A stretch of DNA of 64,000 bases from Halomonas beimenensis (GTDB lineage: Bacteria; Pseudomonadota; Gammaproteobacteria; Pseudomonadales; Halomonadaceae). Location: NCBI RefSeq assembly GCF_002549795.1, contig NZ_CP021435.1, positions 248,001 through 312,000 of the forward strand, in the 5' to 3' direction. Numbering within the stretch: position 1 is the stretch's first letter; the number at the start of each line of letters is the position of its first letter. Of this stretch, positions 42,210 through 50,992 are shown one piece after another. Below the pieces are notes generated by a model. That model worked only from the letters and a program-made list of their open reading frames with translations, made no database searches and had not been told where the DNA came from. Both the position numbers and the translations under genes were made by a program.

Positions 42210-44420
42210 GTGGTAATCCTTCCACCTGAAGCCGCCCCCGGGGCGGCTTCGGCCGTTTCGCCCCCTGACCCGGGGCGGCTGACGGCCGCCGCCGATGCCC
42301 TCGCGCAGCGCCGCCATCGAGGCCTGCTGTGGATCGCCGCCCCCGCCGGAACGGCGGTGAGCCGGGCGCTGGCCCTGTGGCGGGCCCGTCCCTGGCCGGC
42401 GCCGCTCTGGCTGGGACCGGCTCTGCCGGCCCTGGATGCGGCCGGCATCGCGCCGCTGCCCGCCGCCAAGGCGCGCACCCGGCTCGGCGGCGAACAGGGG
42501 CTGGTGGTGGTCGACGCGGTCTCCGCCCAGGCCGGGTTCGATCCGGACGCCTTCGGCGCGGTCTCCGGCACCCTGCGCGCCGGCGGCCTGCTGGTGCTGC
42601 TGACGCCGCCGGACTGGGGCTCGCGTCCCGATGCCGACTATGCCCGCCTGGCCGAGCATCCCTGGCGCGTCGAGGACCTCCAGGCCCGCTACCTGGCCCG
42701 GCTCGCCCGTCTGCTGGCGGCGGCGCCGGAGGCGCTGCGCTGGCCCGCCGAAGCTCCGCCGGCGATCCCCGACTGGCCGGAGGCCGTGGCGCCCGAGCCG
42801 CCTCCCGACGACCCGGACTGCCTGACCCGCGACCAGGCCGTGGCCGTCGAGCGCCTGGTCCGGCTGCGCCGCCGGCGCCCGCTGGTGCTCACCGCGGACC
42901 GGGGCCGGGGCAAGACCGCCGCCCTGGGCATCGCCTGCGCCCGGCTGCTCGCCCGGGGCGAGGCCCAGGTCCTGGTCACCGCGCCGCGTCCCTCGGCGGT
43001 CGCGGCGCTCTTCGAGCGCCTGGCCAGGCTGTGCCCCGGGGGAGAGCGGCAGGGCAACCGCTTCCAGGTCGGGGAGAAGCGGGTGACCTTCCTGGCGCCG
43101 GATGCGCTCAGCGAACGGGTCGAGCGCGGCGAGGCCGGCGGCGCCGGGGCCTGGCTGCTGGTCGACGAAGCCGCGGCCATCCCGGCGGCGTTGCTCGGGC
43201 GATGGCTGGAGGCCTTCCCGCGGATCGCCTTCGCCACCACCGTGCATGGCTACGAGGGGGCCGGCCGCGGCTTCGCGCTGCGCTTCCGCGAGCGGCTGGA
43301 ACGCCTCGCCCCCGGCTGGCGGGAATGCCACCTGGCGGCGCCCATCCGCTGGGCCGAGGGCGATCCCCTGGAGGTCCTGACCGGTCGGCTCCTGATGCTG
43401 GATGCCGAGCCCTCGGCCCCCGCCGGTCGAGGCCTGCACTGGCAGGCGGTGGGCCGCGAGGCGCTGGCCCGGGACGAGCCTCACCTGCGGGCCCTCTTCG
43501 GGCTCCTGGTCCAGGCCCACTACCGCACCACCCCGGGCGACCTGCGCCGGCTGCTGGACGCGCCCGGCACCCGTCTCGCCACCCTGGAGGACGCCGCCGG
43601 CCCCCAGGCGGTGGTGGTCACCGGCGACGAGGGCGGCTTCGATGCCGAGCTGGCCGAGCAGGTGGCCCGGGGCGAGCGTCGCCCCCGGGGCCACCTGCTG
43701 GCCCAGTCCCTGGCCGCCCATGCCGGCAGTCGCGAGGCGCTGACCGGCCGGCTGCGCCGGGTGCTGCGCATCGCCGTCCACCCCGAGCGTCGACGCCAGG
43801 GACTCGGCCGCCTGCTGCTGGACGCCGAGCGCGAGCGGGCCCGCGAGGCGGGCCTCGACCTGCTGGGGGCAAGCTTCGGCGCGGAGCCGGGGCTGCTGGC
43901 CTTCTGGCAGGACCAGGGCTTTCGCGCCGTGCGCCTGGGGCTGAGCCGCGAGGCCGCCACCGGGGAGCATGCCGTCATGGTGGTCATGCCCACCAGCGCC
44001 CGCGGCAGGGCCCTGGCCGAGCGGCTGACGGCACGCTTCCACCGGCTGCTGCCGGCCCTGCTGGCCTTCGAGCTCGGGGAGCTGGAGCCGGCGGTGGCGT
44101 TGGCGCTGCTCGCGGAGGGGCCCGTCTCGCCGCTGGGCGACGACGACCTTCGAGACCTGTCGGACGTGGCCCATGGCCACCGCGAGGCGGCCCTGGCCCG
44201 CCCGGCCATCCAGGCGCTGGTCCGTCGGGCCGCCGTTGCCGGGGACCGGGACCCCGACCTGGCCCGGTTGGCCGCCTGGGCCTTCCAGGGACGCGACGAT
44301 GCCTGGCTGACGGGGCGCCTGGGCCTGGACGGGGCGCGGCGGGTGGATGCCTGGCGTCGCGGCGTCGTGGCGAGGCGCCTGGCCTCGGCCGCGCTTTCCT
44401 TGGACGAGGACGCCCGGTAG
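42210..44420 (+). CDS. tmcA: tRNA(Met) cytidine acetyltransferase
   Basis: 736 residues from GTG 42210 (an ATG at 42202 is out of frame). Makes N4-acetylcytidine at the wobble base of elongator tRNA-Met. N-terminal DUF1726, then a helicase-like ATPase with Walker A LTADRGRGKTAALG and Walker B WLLVDEAAAIP, then a GNAT acetyltransferase part (VLRIAVHPERRRQGLGRLLL) and a C-terminal tRNA-binding region. Length and order match E. coli TmcA. Confidence 0.92.
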   Translation: MVILPPEAAPGAASAVSPPDPGRLTAAADALAQRRHRGLLWIAAPAGTAVSRALALWRARPWPAPLWLGPALPALDAAGIAPLPAAKARTRLGGEQGLVVVDAVSAQAGFDPDAFGAVSGTLRAGGLLVLLTPPDWGSRPDADYARLAEHPWRVEDLQARYLARLARLLAAAPEALRWPAEAPPAIPDWPEAVAPEPPPDDPDCLTRDQAVAVERLVRLRRRRPLVLTADRGRGKTAALGIACARLLARGEAQVLVTAPRPSAVAALFERLARLCPGGERQGNRFQVGEKRVTFLAPDALSERVERGEAGGAGAWLLVDEAAAIPAALLGRWLEAFPRIAFATTVHGYEGAGRGFALRFRERLERLAPGWRECHLAAPIRWAEGDPLEVLTGRLLMLDAEPSAPAGRGLHWQAVGREALARDEPHLRALFGLLVQAHYRTTPGDLRRLLDAPGTRLATLEDAAGPQAVVVTGDEGGFDAELAEQVARGERRPRGHLLAQSLAAHAGSREALTGRLRRVLRIAVHPERRRQGLGRLLLDAERERAREAGLDLLGASFGAEPGLLAFWQDQGFRAVRLGLSREAATGEHAVMVVMPTSARGRALAERLTARFHRLLPALLAFELGELEPAVALALLAEGPVSPLGDDDLRDLSDVAHGHREAALARPAIQALVRRAAVAGDRDPDLARLAAWAFQGRDDAWLTGRLGLDGARRVDAWRRGVVARRLASAALSLDEDAR

Positions 44421-44452
44421 AGTGCCCGGGTCAACCCAGATACCGAAGCGCC

Positions 44453-45919
44453 ATGAACGCACATCTCGAGCAGCTCTCGCCGCAGCCGCTGTGGCGGCAC
44501 TTCCGCACCCTGTGCAACACGCCGCGTCCCTCCGGCCACGAGGCCGCCCTGGTGGCCCGCCTCGAGGCCTGGGCCGACGAGCAGGGCCTGGCCCATGACC
44601 GCGACGCCGCCGGCAACCTGCGAATCCGCAAGCCGGCATCGAAGGGGCATGAAGCCGCCCCGGGCGTGGTCCTTCAGGGGCACCTGGACATGGTGGCCCA
44701 GGCCAATGCCGATCATCCCCACGACTTCGCCCGGGATCCCATCGAGACCTATCTCGAGGACGGCTGGCTGCATGCCCGCCACACCACCCTGGGGGCCGAC
44801 AACGGCCTGGGCGTGGCCGCGGCCCTGGCGGTGCTCGAGGACGATACCCTCACTCATGGGCCCCTGGAGGCCCTGTTCACCCTGGAGGAGGAGTCGTCCA
44901 TGGGGGGCGCCCTCAACCTGGCCGAGGACTGGCTGGACGGGCGGATCCTGCTCAACCTCGATTCCGAGGATCGCGGCCAGGTCTACATCGGCTGCGCCGG
45001 CGGGGCCGACGTGGTGGTCGATGCCCAGTTGCCCACCTCCGACCTCGAGGAAGACGAGGCCCTGGTGCGCCTTGCCCTGACCGGCCTGACCGGCGGTCAT
45101 TCCGGGATCGACATCCACAAGGGGCGCGGCAACGCCAACCGCCTGCTGGTGCGGGTGCTGCGCGCCCTGGAGGCCTTCGACGCCCGGCTGGTCGACTACC
45201 GGGGCGGCACCCTGCGCAATGCCCTGCCGCGTGAGGCCTTCGCCACCCTGGCGCTGCCCGCCGACGAGGTCGAGGGCGCCCGGGAACGCCTGCTGGCCCT
45301 GGAGCTGGAGCTGCGCGACGAGCTCGCCGGCGCCGACGACCACCTGGCGCTGGCCCTCGAGACCGTCGAGGCCCGCGCCGCCGAGGCCCTGACCCGGGAC
45401 GCCAGCCGCCTGCTGATCGCCGCCCTGCATGCCGCGCCCTGCGGGGTCGAACGGATGAGCGTCGACGTGCCCGGGGTGGTGGAGACCTCCAACAACCTGG
45501 GGGTGGTCACCCTGGAAGGGGGACGCTTCCACCTCTGCGCCCTGGTGCGCTCCCTGCGCGACAGCGCCACCGCCGACATCGCCGACCGCTTCCGGGCGCT
45601 GTTCGAGCTGATCGGCGCCCGCACCCGGGTCGAGAACGGCTACCCGGGCTGGACCCCCGATCCCGACAGCTCCCTGCTGGCGCGTTTCCGTGCGCTGCAC
45701 CGGGCACGGCTGGGCGTGGATCCGGAGGTCAAGGTGATCCATGCGGGGCTGGAGTGCGGCATCCTCGGCGCCAAGTATCCGGAGATGGCGATGATCTCCT
45801 TCGGCCCCCTGATTCGCGGTGCCCACTCCCCGGACGAGCGGGTCGAGGTCGCCTCGGTGGAGGAATTCTGGGGGCTGCTGCGCGCCCTGATCGAGGACCT
45901 GGCGCGCCCGTCGAGCTGA
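44453..45919 (+). CDS. pepD: Aminoacyl-histidine dipeptidase (cytosol nonspecific dipeptidase)
   Basis: 488 residues. M20 metallopeptidase: VLQGHLDMVAQ, LGADNGLGVAAALA (bridging Asp), LFTLEEESSMGGA (catalytic Glu) and HSGIDIHKGRGNAN. Cleaves Xaa-His and many other dipeptides. Stands 32 bp after tmcA and just before rmuC in the same direction. Confidence 0.93.
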   Translation: MNAHLEQLSPQPLWRHFRTLCNTPRPSGHEAALVARLEAWADEQGLAHDRDAAGNLRIRKPASKGHEAAPGVVLQGHLDMVAQANADHPHDFARDPIETYLEDGWLHARHTTLGADNGLGVAAALAVLEDDTLTHGPLEALFTLEEESSMGGALNLAEDWLDGRILLNLDSEDRGQVYIGCAGGADVVVDAQLPTSDLEEDEALVRLALTGLTGGHSGIDIHKGRGNANRLLVRVLRALEAFDARLVDYRGGTLRNALPREAFATLALPADEVEGARERLLALELELRDELAGADDHLALALETVEARAAEALTRDASRLLIAALHAAPCGVERMSVDVPGVVETSNNLGVVTLEGGRFHLCALVRSLRDSATADIADRFRALFELIGARTRVENGYPGWTPDPDSSLLARFRALHRARLGVDPEVKVIHAGLECGILGAKYPEMAMISFGPLIRGAHSPDERVEVASVEEFWGLLRALIEDLARPSS

Positions 45920-45929
45920 GGAGGACGGC

Positions 45930-47312
45930 ATGAGCGAGGCCTGGAGCCTCATCCCGGGCGGGCCGCTGGCCGCCGCCCTGGCGCTGTCGGCCCTCGCGGC
46001 CCTGGCCTGGGGCCTTCGCCTGCGGCGCCGGCTGGCCGATACCGCGAGCCGGCTGGCCGAGCGCGAGGTCGCCGCGAGTCGCCTGGAGCAGGAGCTGACC
46101 CAGAGCGACGCCCAGCTCGACGGCTGCCGCGAGCGCCTGGCGACGCTGGAGGCGGAACTCGCCGAGGCCCGCGATCGGCTCGCCGAGCAGCGTGAGCGTG
46201 CCGCGCGCCTGGAGGCGGAACGGGAGCAGGCGGCGCTGCGCCACCGCGAGCAGCTGGCGCTGCTGGAGGAGGCCCGGGAACGCCTCAAGGACGAGTTCCA
46301 CCAGCTCGCCGGCCGCGTCTTCGAGGAGCGCCAGCAGGCCTACAGCGCCCAGAGCCGCGAGAGCCTGGAGGCGCTGCTCAAGCCCTTCCGCGAACAGGTC
46401 CAGCAGTTCCGCCAGCGGGTCGAGGCGCTGCACGACCAGGAGCAGCGCGAGCGCGGCGCGCTCAAGGCCCAGCTCGACCAGCTCGCCGGGCTCAACGCCC
46501 GCCTGGGCGACGAGGCGGCCTCGCTGGCCCGGGCGCTCAAGGGCGACCAGAAGGCTCAGGGCAACTGGGGCGAGCTGATCCTGGAGACGGTACTGGAGCG
46601 CAGCGGCCTGCGCCGCGACGTGGAGTATCGCCGTGAGGTGTCGCTGTCCGGCGAGCAGGGCCGGCGCCGCCCCGACGCCGTCATCTACCTGCCCGAGGAC
46701 CGCCACCTGATCGTCGACGCCAAGGTCTCCCTGGAGGCCTGGACCCGGGTGGTCAACGCCGAGGACGAGGCCGAGCGCGAGACGGCCATGGGCGCTCACC
46801 TGCAGTCCCTGCGCCAGCACGTCCAGGGGCTCGCCGCCAAGGACTACCCCGGCCTGCCGGGCTTGCGGTCCCCGGACTTCGTGTTCCTCTTCGTGCCGGT
46901 GGAGCCGGCCTTCGCCGCGGCCTTCGAACGCGACCCGAGCCTGTTCCAGGAGGCCTTCGACCGCCAGGTGGTGATGGTCACGCCGACCACCCTGCTGGCC
47001 AGCCTGCGTACCGTGGCGGGGCTGTGGAGCCTGGAGCGCCAGAACGAGAATGCCCGCCAGATCGGCGAGCGGGCCGAGCGCCTGCTGGCCAAGTTCGGCG
47101 GCTTCGTGGAGAGCCTGCAGGAGGTGGGTCGACACCTGGAGCGAGCCGGCGACAGCCACCGGCGGGCCATGAACCGGCTGTCCGAGGGGCAGGGCAGCCT
47201 GGTGGCCCAGGCCAGGGAACTGGAGCGTCTGGGCGTGCGGATGAAGAAGCCGCTGCCCGCCGAGCTGGTGCGTGCCGCCGAGGGCGAGGCCCCGCAGGAC
47301 GGGGCCCCATGA
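45930..47312 (+). CDS. rmuC: RmuC-family DNA recombination protein
   Basis: 460 residues: N-terminal membrane anchor (ALALSALAALAWGLRLRRR), a long coiled coil (about 35-190), then the RmuC nuclease-like domain with GNWGELILETVLERSGL, RRPDAVIYLPEDRHLIVDAKVSLEAW and FVFLFVPVEPAF. Limits recombination at inverted repeats; the PD-(D/E)xK-like residues are visible in the DAVIYLP...VDAK region. Confidence 0.92.
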   Translation: MSEAWSLIPGGPLAAALALSALAALAWGLRLRRRLADTASRLAEREVAASRLEQELTQSDAQLDGCRERLATLEAELAEARDRLAEQRERAARLEAEREQAALRHREQLALLEEARERLKDEFHQLAGRVFEERQQAYSAQSRESLEALLKPFREQVQQFRQRVEALHDQEQRERGALKAQLDQLAGLNARLGDEAASLARALKGDQKAQGNWGELILETVLERSGLRRDVEYRREVSLSGEQGRRRPDAVIYLPEDRHLIVDAKVSLEAWTRVVNAEDEAERETAMGAHLQSLRQHVQGLAAKDYPGLPGLRSPDFVFLFVPVEPAFAAAFERDPSLFQEAFDRQVVMVTPTTLLASLRTVAGLWSLERQNENARQIGERAERLLAKFGGFVESLQEVGRHLERAGDSHRRAMNRLSEGQGSLVAQARELERLGVRMKKPLPAELVRAAEGEAPQDGAP

Positions 47313-47337
47313 AAAACGCCGCCCCGGAGGGCGGCGC
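47313..47337 (-). terminator. Terminator of dps
   Basis: Leftward hairpin with arms CGCCGCC (47318-47324) and GGCGGCG (47331-47337), followed in the leftward direction by a T run (AAAAA at 47313-47317 on the plus strand). Also faces the rmuC stop. Confidence 0.75.
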
Positions 47338-47360
47338 TCGGCGCTCGGGTGGGGGGCGGA

Positions 47361-47834
47361 TCAGCCCAGATAGGCGTTGAGCATCCAGACCGTCTTCTCC
47401 TGCTCGCGGATGTAGTCGCCGACCTGGGCGGCGGTGCCCTCGTCGTCGGCGTCGGAGGCCAGCGACAGGATCTCGCGCTGCAGCTCGATCAGCTGCTGGT
47501 AGCCCCGCAGCACGCCGCGCACGCAGGCCTCGCCGTCGTGGACGTCCTTGTCCTCCTCGATGCTGGCGATGCGGAAGTAGTCGCTGTAGGCGTGCACCGG
47601 ACGGTGACCGAGGGTCAGGATCCGTTCGGCGACCTCGTCGACCTTCATCAGCAGATCGGTGTAGAACTCCTCGAACTTGGTGTGCAGTTGGAAGAAGTCG
47701 TGCCCCTTCACGTTCCAGTGGTAGCCGCGCACGTTCATGTAGAAGATCTGGTAGTTGGCCAGCAGGACGTTGAGCCGTTCGGCGAGCTGGCTGGCGCTGG
47801 CCTCGTGCAGGCCGATGCTGTTGGTGTCGGTCAT
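47361..47834 (-). CDS. dps: Dps-family DNA-binding ferritin-like protein
   Basis: 157 residues from ATG 47834. Ferroxidase residues at the dimer interface: YHWNVKGHDFFQLHTKFEEFYTDLLMKVDEVAERI (residues about 40-75; His, Asp, Glu). Stores iron and protects DNA under oxidative stress and starvation. Upstream in-frame codons to 47960 are not needed. Confidence 0.92.
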   Translation of the reverse strand: MTDTNSIGLHEASASQLAERLNVLLANYQIFYMNVRGYHWNVKGHDFFQLHTKFEEFYTDLLMKVDEVAERILTLGHRPVHAYSDYFRIASIEEDKDVHDGEACVRGVLRGYQQLIELQREILSLASDADDEGTAAQVGDYIREQEKTVWMLNAYLG

Positions 47835-48004
47835 GCGAATGCCTCCTTGATCGCGTGTGGGGCCAGTGTAGGCGGGGGCATGGCGGTCGGGTAAGCGAAT
47901 TCCATGCATCGCCATCATAGCCTTTCCACATGACATGCGGATGCCGCCGGCGGCCTTCAAGGGTGGGAAGGGCTAGACTCGGATCAAGGAAAGGAGGATT
48001 CGGC

Positions 48005-48538
48005 ATGTGGCGTCTGGGCGGCACCCTCTTGCTCGCGGTACTGGTCGGCTGCCAGTCGCTGCCGTCGCGCCTGCCCGAGGCCGAGCCGGCGCCCTCGGCG
48101 GCCTGCCGCTGGCCCGTGCAGGCCGACCGTCCCCCGGCCACCCTGACGCGGGTGGTGGCGGCGCTGGAGGAGGAGGGCTTCCTGGTTCGCCATACCGCGC
48201 CGGCCCTCGGCCTGGTGAGTGCCGAGCGCGCCGAGCGTACCTTCTATCCCGGCCATGTCGAGCCGGACATCGGCGCCTTCGTGCTGGGCGGCAGCCACGG
48301 CCGAAGGGGCGGAGGCGTCTGGCTGGGCCTGGGCGCCGGGTTCGGCACCCTGTCCGACGAGGCCACCGAGGTCGAGCGGGTCTCGGTGGTGGTCGGGGAG
48401 ACGGTCCAGGTGGCCCGGGACATCCGCCTGTTCGACTGGCGCAATGAGCTGGTCCGCTCGCGCACCGCCAGCGATGCGACCTTCTGCCTCGACCTGCGCG
48501 AGGCCATCCGCCGCCAGGCGGGGGAGGGGGCACCATGA
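48005..48538 (+). CDS. Putative outer-membrane lipoprotein, 177 aa
   Basis: Signal with lipobox LVGC (Cys16). The mature part has a small alpha/beta domain (LTRVVAALEEEGFLVRHTAPALG) and a Gly-rich stretch. Its stop overlaps the start of a second lipoprotein with a similar domain (ATGA). Residues after the Cys (QS) favour the outer membrane. Function unknown. Confidence 0.7.
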   Translation: MWRLGGTLLLAVLVGCQSLPSRLPEAEPAPSAACRWPVQADRPPATLTRVVAALEEEGFLVRHTAPALGLVSAERAERTFYPGHVEPDIGAFVLGGSHGRRGGGVWLGLGAGFGTLSDEATEVERVSVVVGETVQVARDIRLFDWRNELVRSRTASDATFCLDLREAIRRQAGEGAP

Positions 48539-48894
48539 GGGCGGCGGTATCGGTGGCCGTGCTGGCGGCCTGGCTGGCGGGCTGCGCCACGCCGGCGGGC
48601 CCCGCCACGCCCGCCACGCGGGAGTCGGCCGTGCCCGTGGAGACGGTCCTGACCGAGGCGATGAGCCTGCTGATGGCGCGGGGCTACGTGATCCGCCATG
48701 CCGATGCCGACCTGGGGCGGCTGGAGGCGGTCATCGCCCGCTGGCCGGGCTACCGCGTCCGCCTGGAGGTCGAGGCGGCCGACGGCGCGACCCTGATCAG
48801 CATGACCGCCTACCGCGACGGCCGGCCCTTGCCTCCCCGCCTGGTCGAGCCCCTGATGACCGACCTGAATGGCCGGCTGCTGATGCGCCCCTGA
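48535..48894 (+). CDS. Putative lipoprotein, 119 aa
   Basis: Lipobox LAGC (Cys17). The segment TEAMSLLMARGYVIRHADADLGRLEAVIA parallels the domain of the gene before it, suggesting an old duplication. Coupled by ATGA overlap. Convergent with the HIT gene. Function unknown. Confidence 0.7.
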   Translation: MRAAVSVAVLAAWLAGCATPAGPATPATRESAVPVETVLTEAMSLLMARGYVIRHADADLGRLEAVIARWPGYRVRLEVEAADGATLISMTAYRDGRPLPPRLVEPLMTDLNGRLLMRP

Positions 48895-48898
48895 GGGA

Positions 48899-49330
48899 TC
48901 ACTCGTCTTCTAGGCCGTCGAGGCCCTCCACCAGGGCCAGGATGCGGTCGCGGCTGTCCGCCAGGGCGTCCAGGTCGTAGGCCTCGGCCCGCCCCTGGCC
49001 CCAGACCGGGCCGGGCCAGGCGGCGTCCCCTTCGCGACGCAGGATCACGTGCACGTGCAACTGGGGCACCAGGTTGCCGAGGGTGGCGATGTTGAGCTTG
49101 TCTCCTCCCAGGTTGCCCTTGAGGGCCTGCCCCAGCAGGGTGGCTTCCCGCCACAGCTGTCGCTGATCGTGCTCGGCGAGGTCGTATACCTCGACGACCC
49201 CGGGGCGACGTGGGATCAGCACCAGCCAGGGATAGCGGGCGTCGTTCATCAGGCGCAGCTGGCAGAGCGGCAGCTCGGTGATGGGATAGCTGTCCGCTTC
49301 CAGTCGCGGGTCCGGGGTGAATTCCGGCAT
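48899..49330 (-). CDS. HIT-family nucleotide-binding protein
   Basis: 143 residues from ATG 49330. HIT loop NLVPQLHVHVILR; this branch keeps H-x-H but has Ile/Leu after the second His. GPVWGQGRAEAYD near the end is typical of the short proteobacterial group. Probable nucleotide hydrolase or transferase of unknown substrate. Confidence 0.85.
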   Translation of the reverse strand: MPEFTPDPRLEADSYPITELPLCQLRLMNDARYPWLVLIPRRPGVVEVYDLAEHDQRQLWREATLLGQALKGNLGGDKLNIATLGNLVPQLHVHVILRREGDAAWPGPVWGQGRAEAYDLDALADSRDRILALVEGLDGLEDE

Positions 49331-49437
49331 GGGGCTCTCCTCCTGGCCTCCTGGGGGTATCCTGAGGCTATCATGGCACAGGCAGTCGCCCCGGGGGATA
49401 GGCCGCCGGGCGAGCCGGGAACGGAAGGGATGCCGCC

Positions 49438-50184
49438 ATGACGCCACTCGAGGTGCTGGCCCTGTTCGCCATCGGCGGCGTGGCCGGGTTCATCAACGTG
49501 CTCTCGGCAGGGGGCTCGATGCTCACCCTGCCGCTGCTGATCTTCCTGGGGCTGCCGCCCCAGGCCGCCAACGGCACCAACCGGGTGTCGATCCTGCTGC
49601 AGAGCGTCTCGGCCGTGGTGCATTTCCGGCGCGCCGGCGCAGGGCACTTCGGCCTCGGCCTGCGGCTGGCCGTCCCCGCCGTGCTGGGGGCCCTGCTGGG
49701 CACCTGGCTCGCCCTGCGAGTCAGCGATGCGGCCTTCGAGGCCGTGCTGGTCGCCGTGATGACCCTCTCGGCCCTGCTGATGCTGCTGCCCCAGCCCCGT
49801 CTGGTGACCCGGGCGCTGAGTCCGGACCGGCTCACCCCGGGCGTCCATCTGGCGATGTTCGCCGTGGGCATCTACGGCGGCTTCATCCAGGTCGGGGTGG
49901 GCATCCTCTTCATGGTGGTGCTCTATCGCCTGCTCCGGGTGGACCTCGCCCAGGTCAACGTCTTCAAGGTGCTGATCGTGCTCGTCTACACCCTGCCGGC
50001 GCTGGGGCTGTTCGTGGCCGAGGGCCAGGTCCGCTGGGGGCACGGCCTGGCACTGGCCGCGGGGAGCATGAGCGGCGCCTGGCTGGCGGTCCGGGTGAAC
50101 ATGAGTCCCCGAGGCGCCCTGTGGGTGAAGTGGCTGACCGTCGCGGTGATCCTGGCCATCGTCCTGCGGCTGCTCTCGACCTGA
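49438..50184 (+). CDS. TauE/SafE-family membrane protein (second copy)
   Basis: 248 residues, about eight helices; motifs GGVAGFINVLSAGGSMLTLPLLIFLGL and YGGFIQVGVGILFMVVL. It differs clearly from the protein at 32064. Probable anion exporter; no substrate clue in the neighbourhood. Confidence 0.85.
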   Translation: MTPLEVLALFAIGGVAGFINVLSAGGSMLTLPLLIFLGLPPQAANGTNRVSILLQSVSAVVHFRRAGAGHFGLGLRLAVPAVLGALLGTWLALRVSDAAFEAVLVAVMTLSALLMLLPQPRLVTRALSPDRLTPGVHLAMFAVGIYGGFIQVGVGILFMVVLYRLLRVDLAQVNVFKVLIVLVYTLPALGLFVAEGQVRWGHGLALAAGSMSGAWLAVRVNMSPRGALWVKWLTVAVILAIVLRLLST

Positions 50185-50246
50185 GCCCGAAGGCTGCTAG
50201 ATTGAATAAGCAACCGCTGTTTCGACTCACGCGCCCCGGAGGTCCC

Positions 50247-50378
50247 ATGAAACGGACACTACTGCTGACGATCGCCACCCTCTTCACCCTGTCGTTGCTG
50301 GCCGGCTGCAACACCGTGCGCGGCGTGGGACAGGACCTCGAGGAAGGCGGCGAGGCCATCCAGGAATCCTCCTACTGA
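50247..50378 (+). CDS. Entericidin-like small lipoprotein
   Basis: 43 residues: MKRTLLLTIATLFTLSLLAGC with lipobox LAGC (Cys21), then NTVRGVGQDLEEGGEAIQES, the EcnA/EcnB pattern. GGAGG 5 nt before the ATG. Such lipoproteins are stress-linked (stationary phase) and were described as antidote/toxin pairs; only one is present here. Confidence 0.88.
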   Translation: MKRTLLLTIATLFTLSLLAGCNTVRGVGQDLEEGGEAIQESSY

Positions 50379-50387
50379 CAGGGGGAA

Positions 50388-50891
50388 TCAGCCGGCGTCG
50401 TGCTCGACCTGGGTGCGGCGCTCCTCCTCCTCGGCCTGCTTGCGCAGCTTCTTGCGCAGCGCCGCCTTCTCGAAGCGCAGCTTCTGGGCCCGTGTCTCCA
50501 GCTTCAGGGGCGGGACCGGGGCCGGCTTGCCGTCCGCGTCCACCGCCACCATGGTGAGGTAGCAGCTGTTGGTGTGGCGGATCAGCTTGTTCTGGATGTC
50601 CTCGGCGACCACCTTGATGCCGATCTCCATGGAGGAGCGGCCGACGTGGTTGACGCTGGCCAGGAAGGTGACCAGCTCGCCGACATGGATCGGCTGCTTG
50701 AACAGCACCTGATCCACCGAGAGGGTCACCACATAGTGACCCGAGTAGCGGCTGGCGCAGGCATAGGCCACCTCGTCGAGCTTCTTGAGGATGGCGCCGC
50801 CGTGCACCTTGCCACTGAAGTTGGCCATGTCGGGGGTCATCAGCACGGTCATGGTCAGCTCGTGCTGGCCGGGAAGGGCGTGTTCGTCCAT
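50388..50891 (-). CDS. Acyl-CoA thioesterase (YciA type, hot-dog fold)
   Basis: 167 residues from ATG 50891. Hot-dog signature ANFSGKVHGGAILKKLDEVAYACASRYSG and VTLSVDQVLFKQPIHVGELV. The C-terminal tail is Lys/Arg/Glu-rich. Hydrolyses acyl-CoA. In-frame codons up to 50963 look non-native. Confidence 0.88.
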   Translation of the reverse strand: MDEHALPGQHELTMTVLMTPDMANFSGKVHGGAILKKLDEVAYACASRYSGHYVVTLSVDQVLFKQPIHVGELVTFLASVNHVGRSSMEIGIKVVAEDIQNKLIRHTNSCYLTMVAVDADGKPAPVPPLKLETRAQKLRFEKAALRKKLRKQAEEEERRTQVEHDAG

Positions 50892-50992
50892 CGGGGCGTC
50901 GGGTCCTTGGGAATGGTCCCCCCAGCATAACGCCTCGCCCCCGGGATGGGGACCAGGCGTCACCAGTGGTCAATCGACGCTTGCCCGGGCTC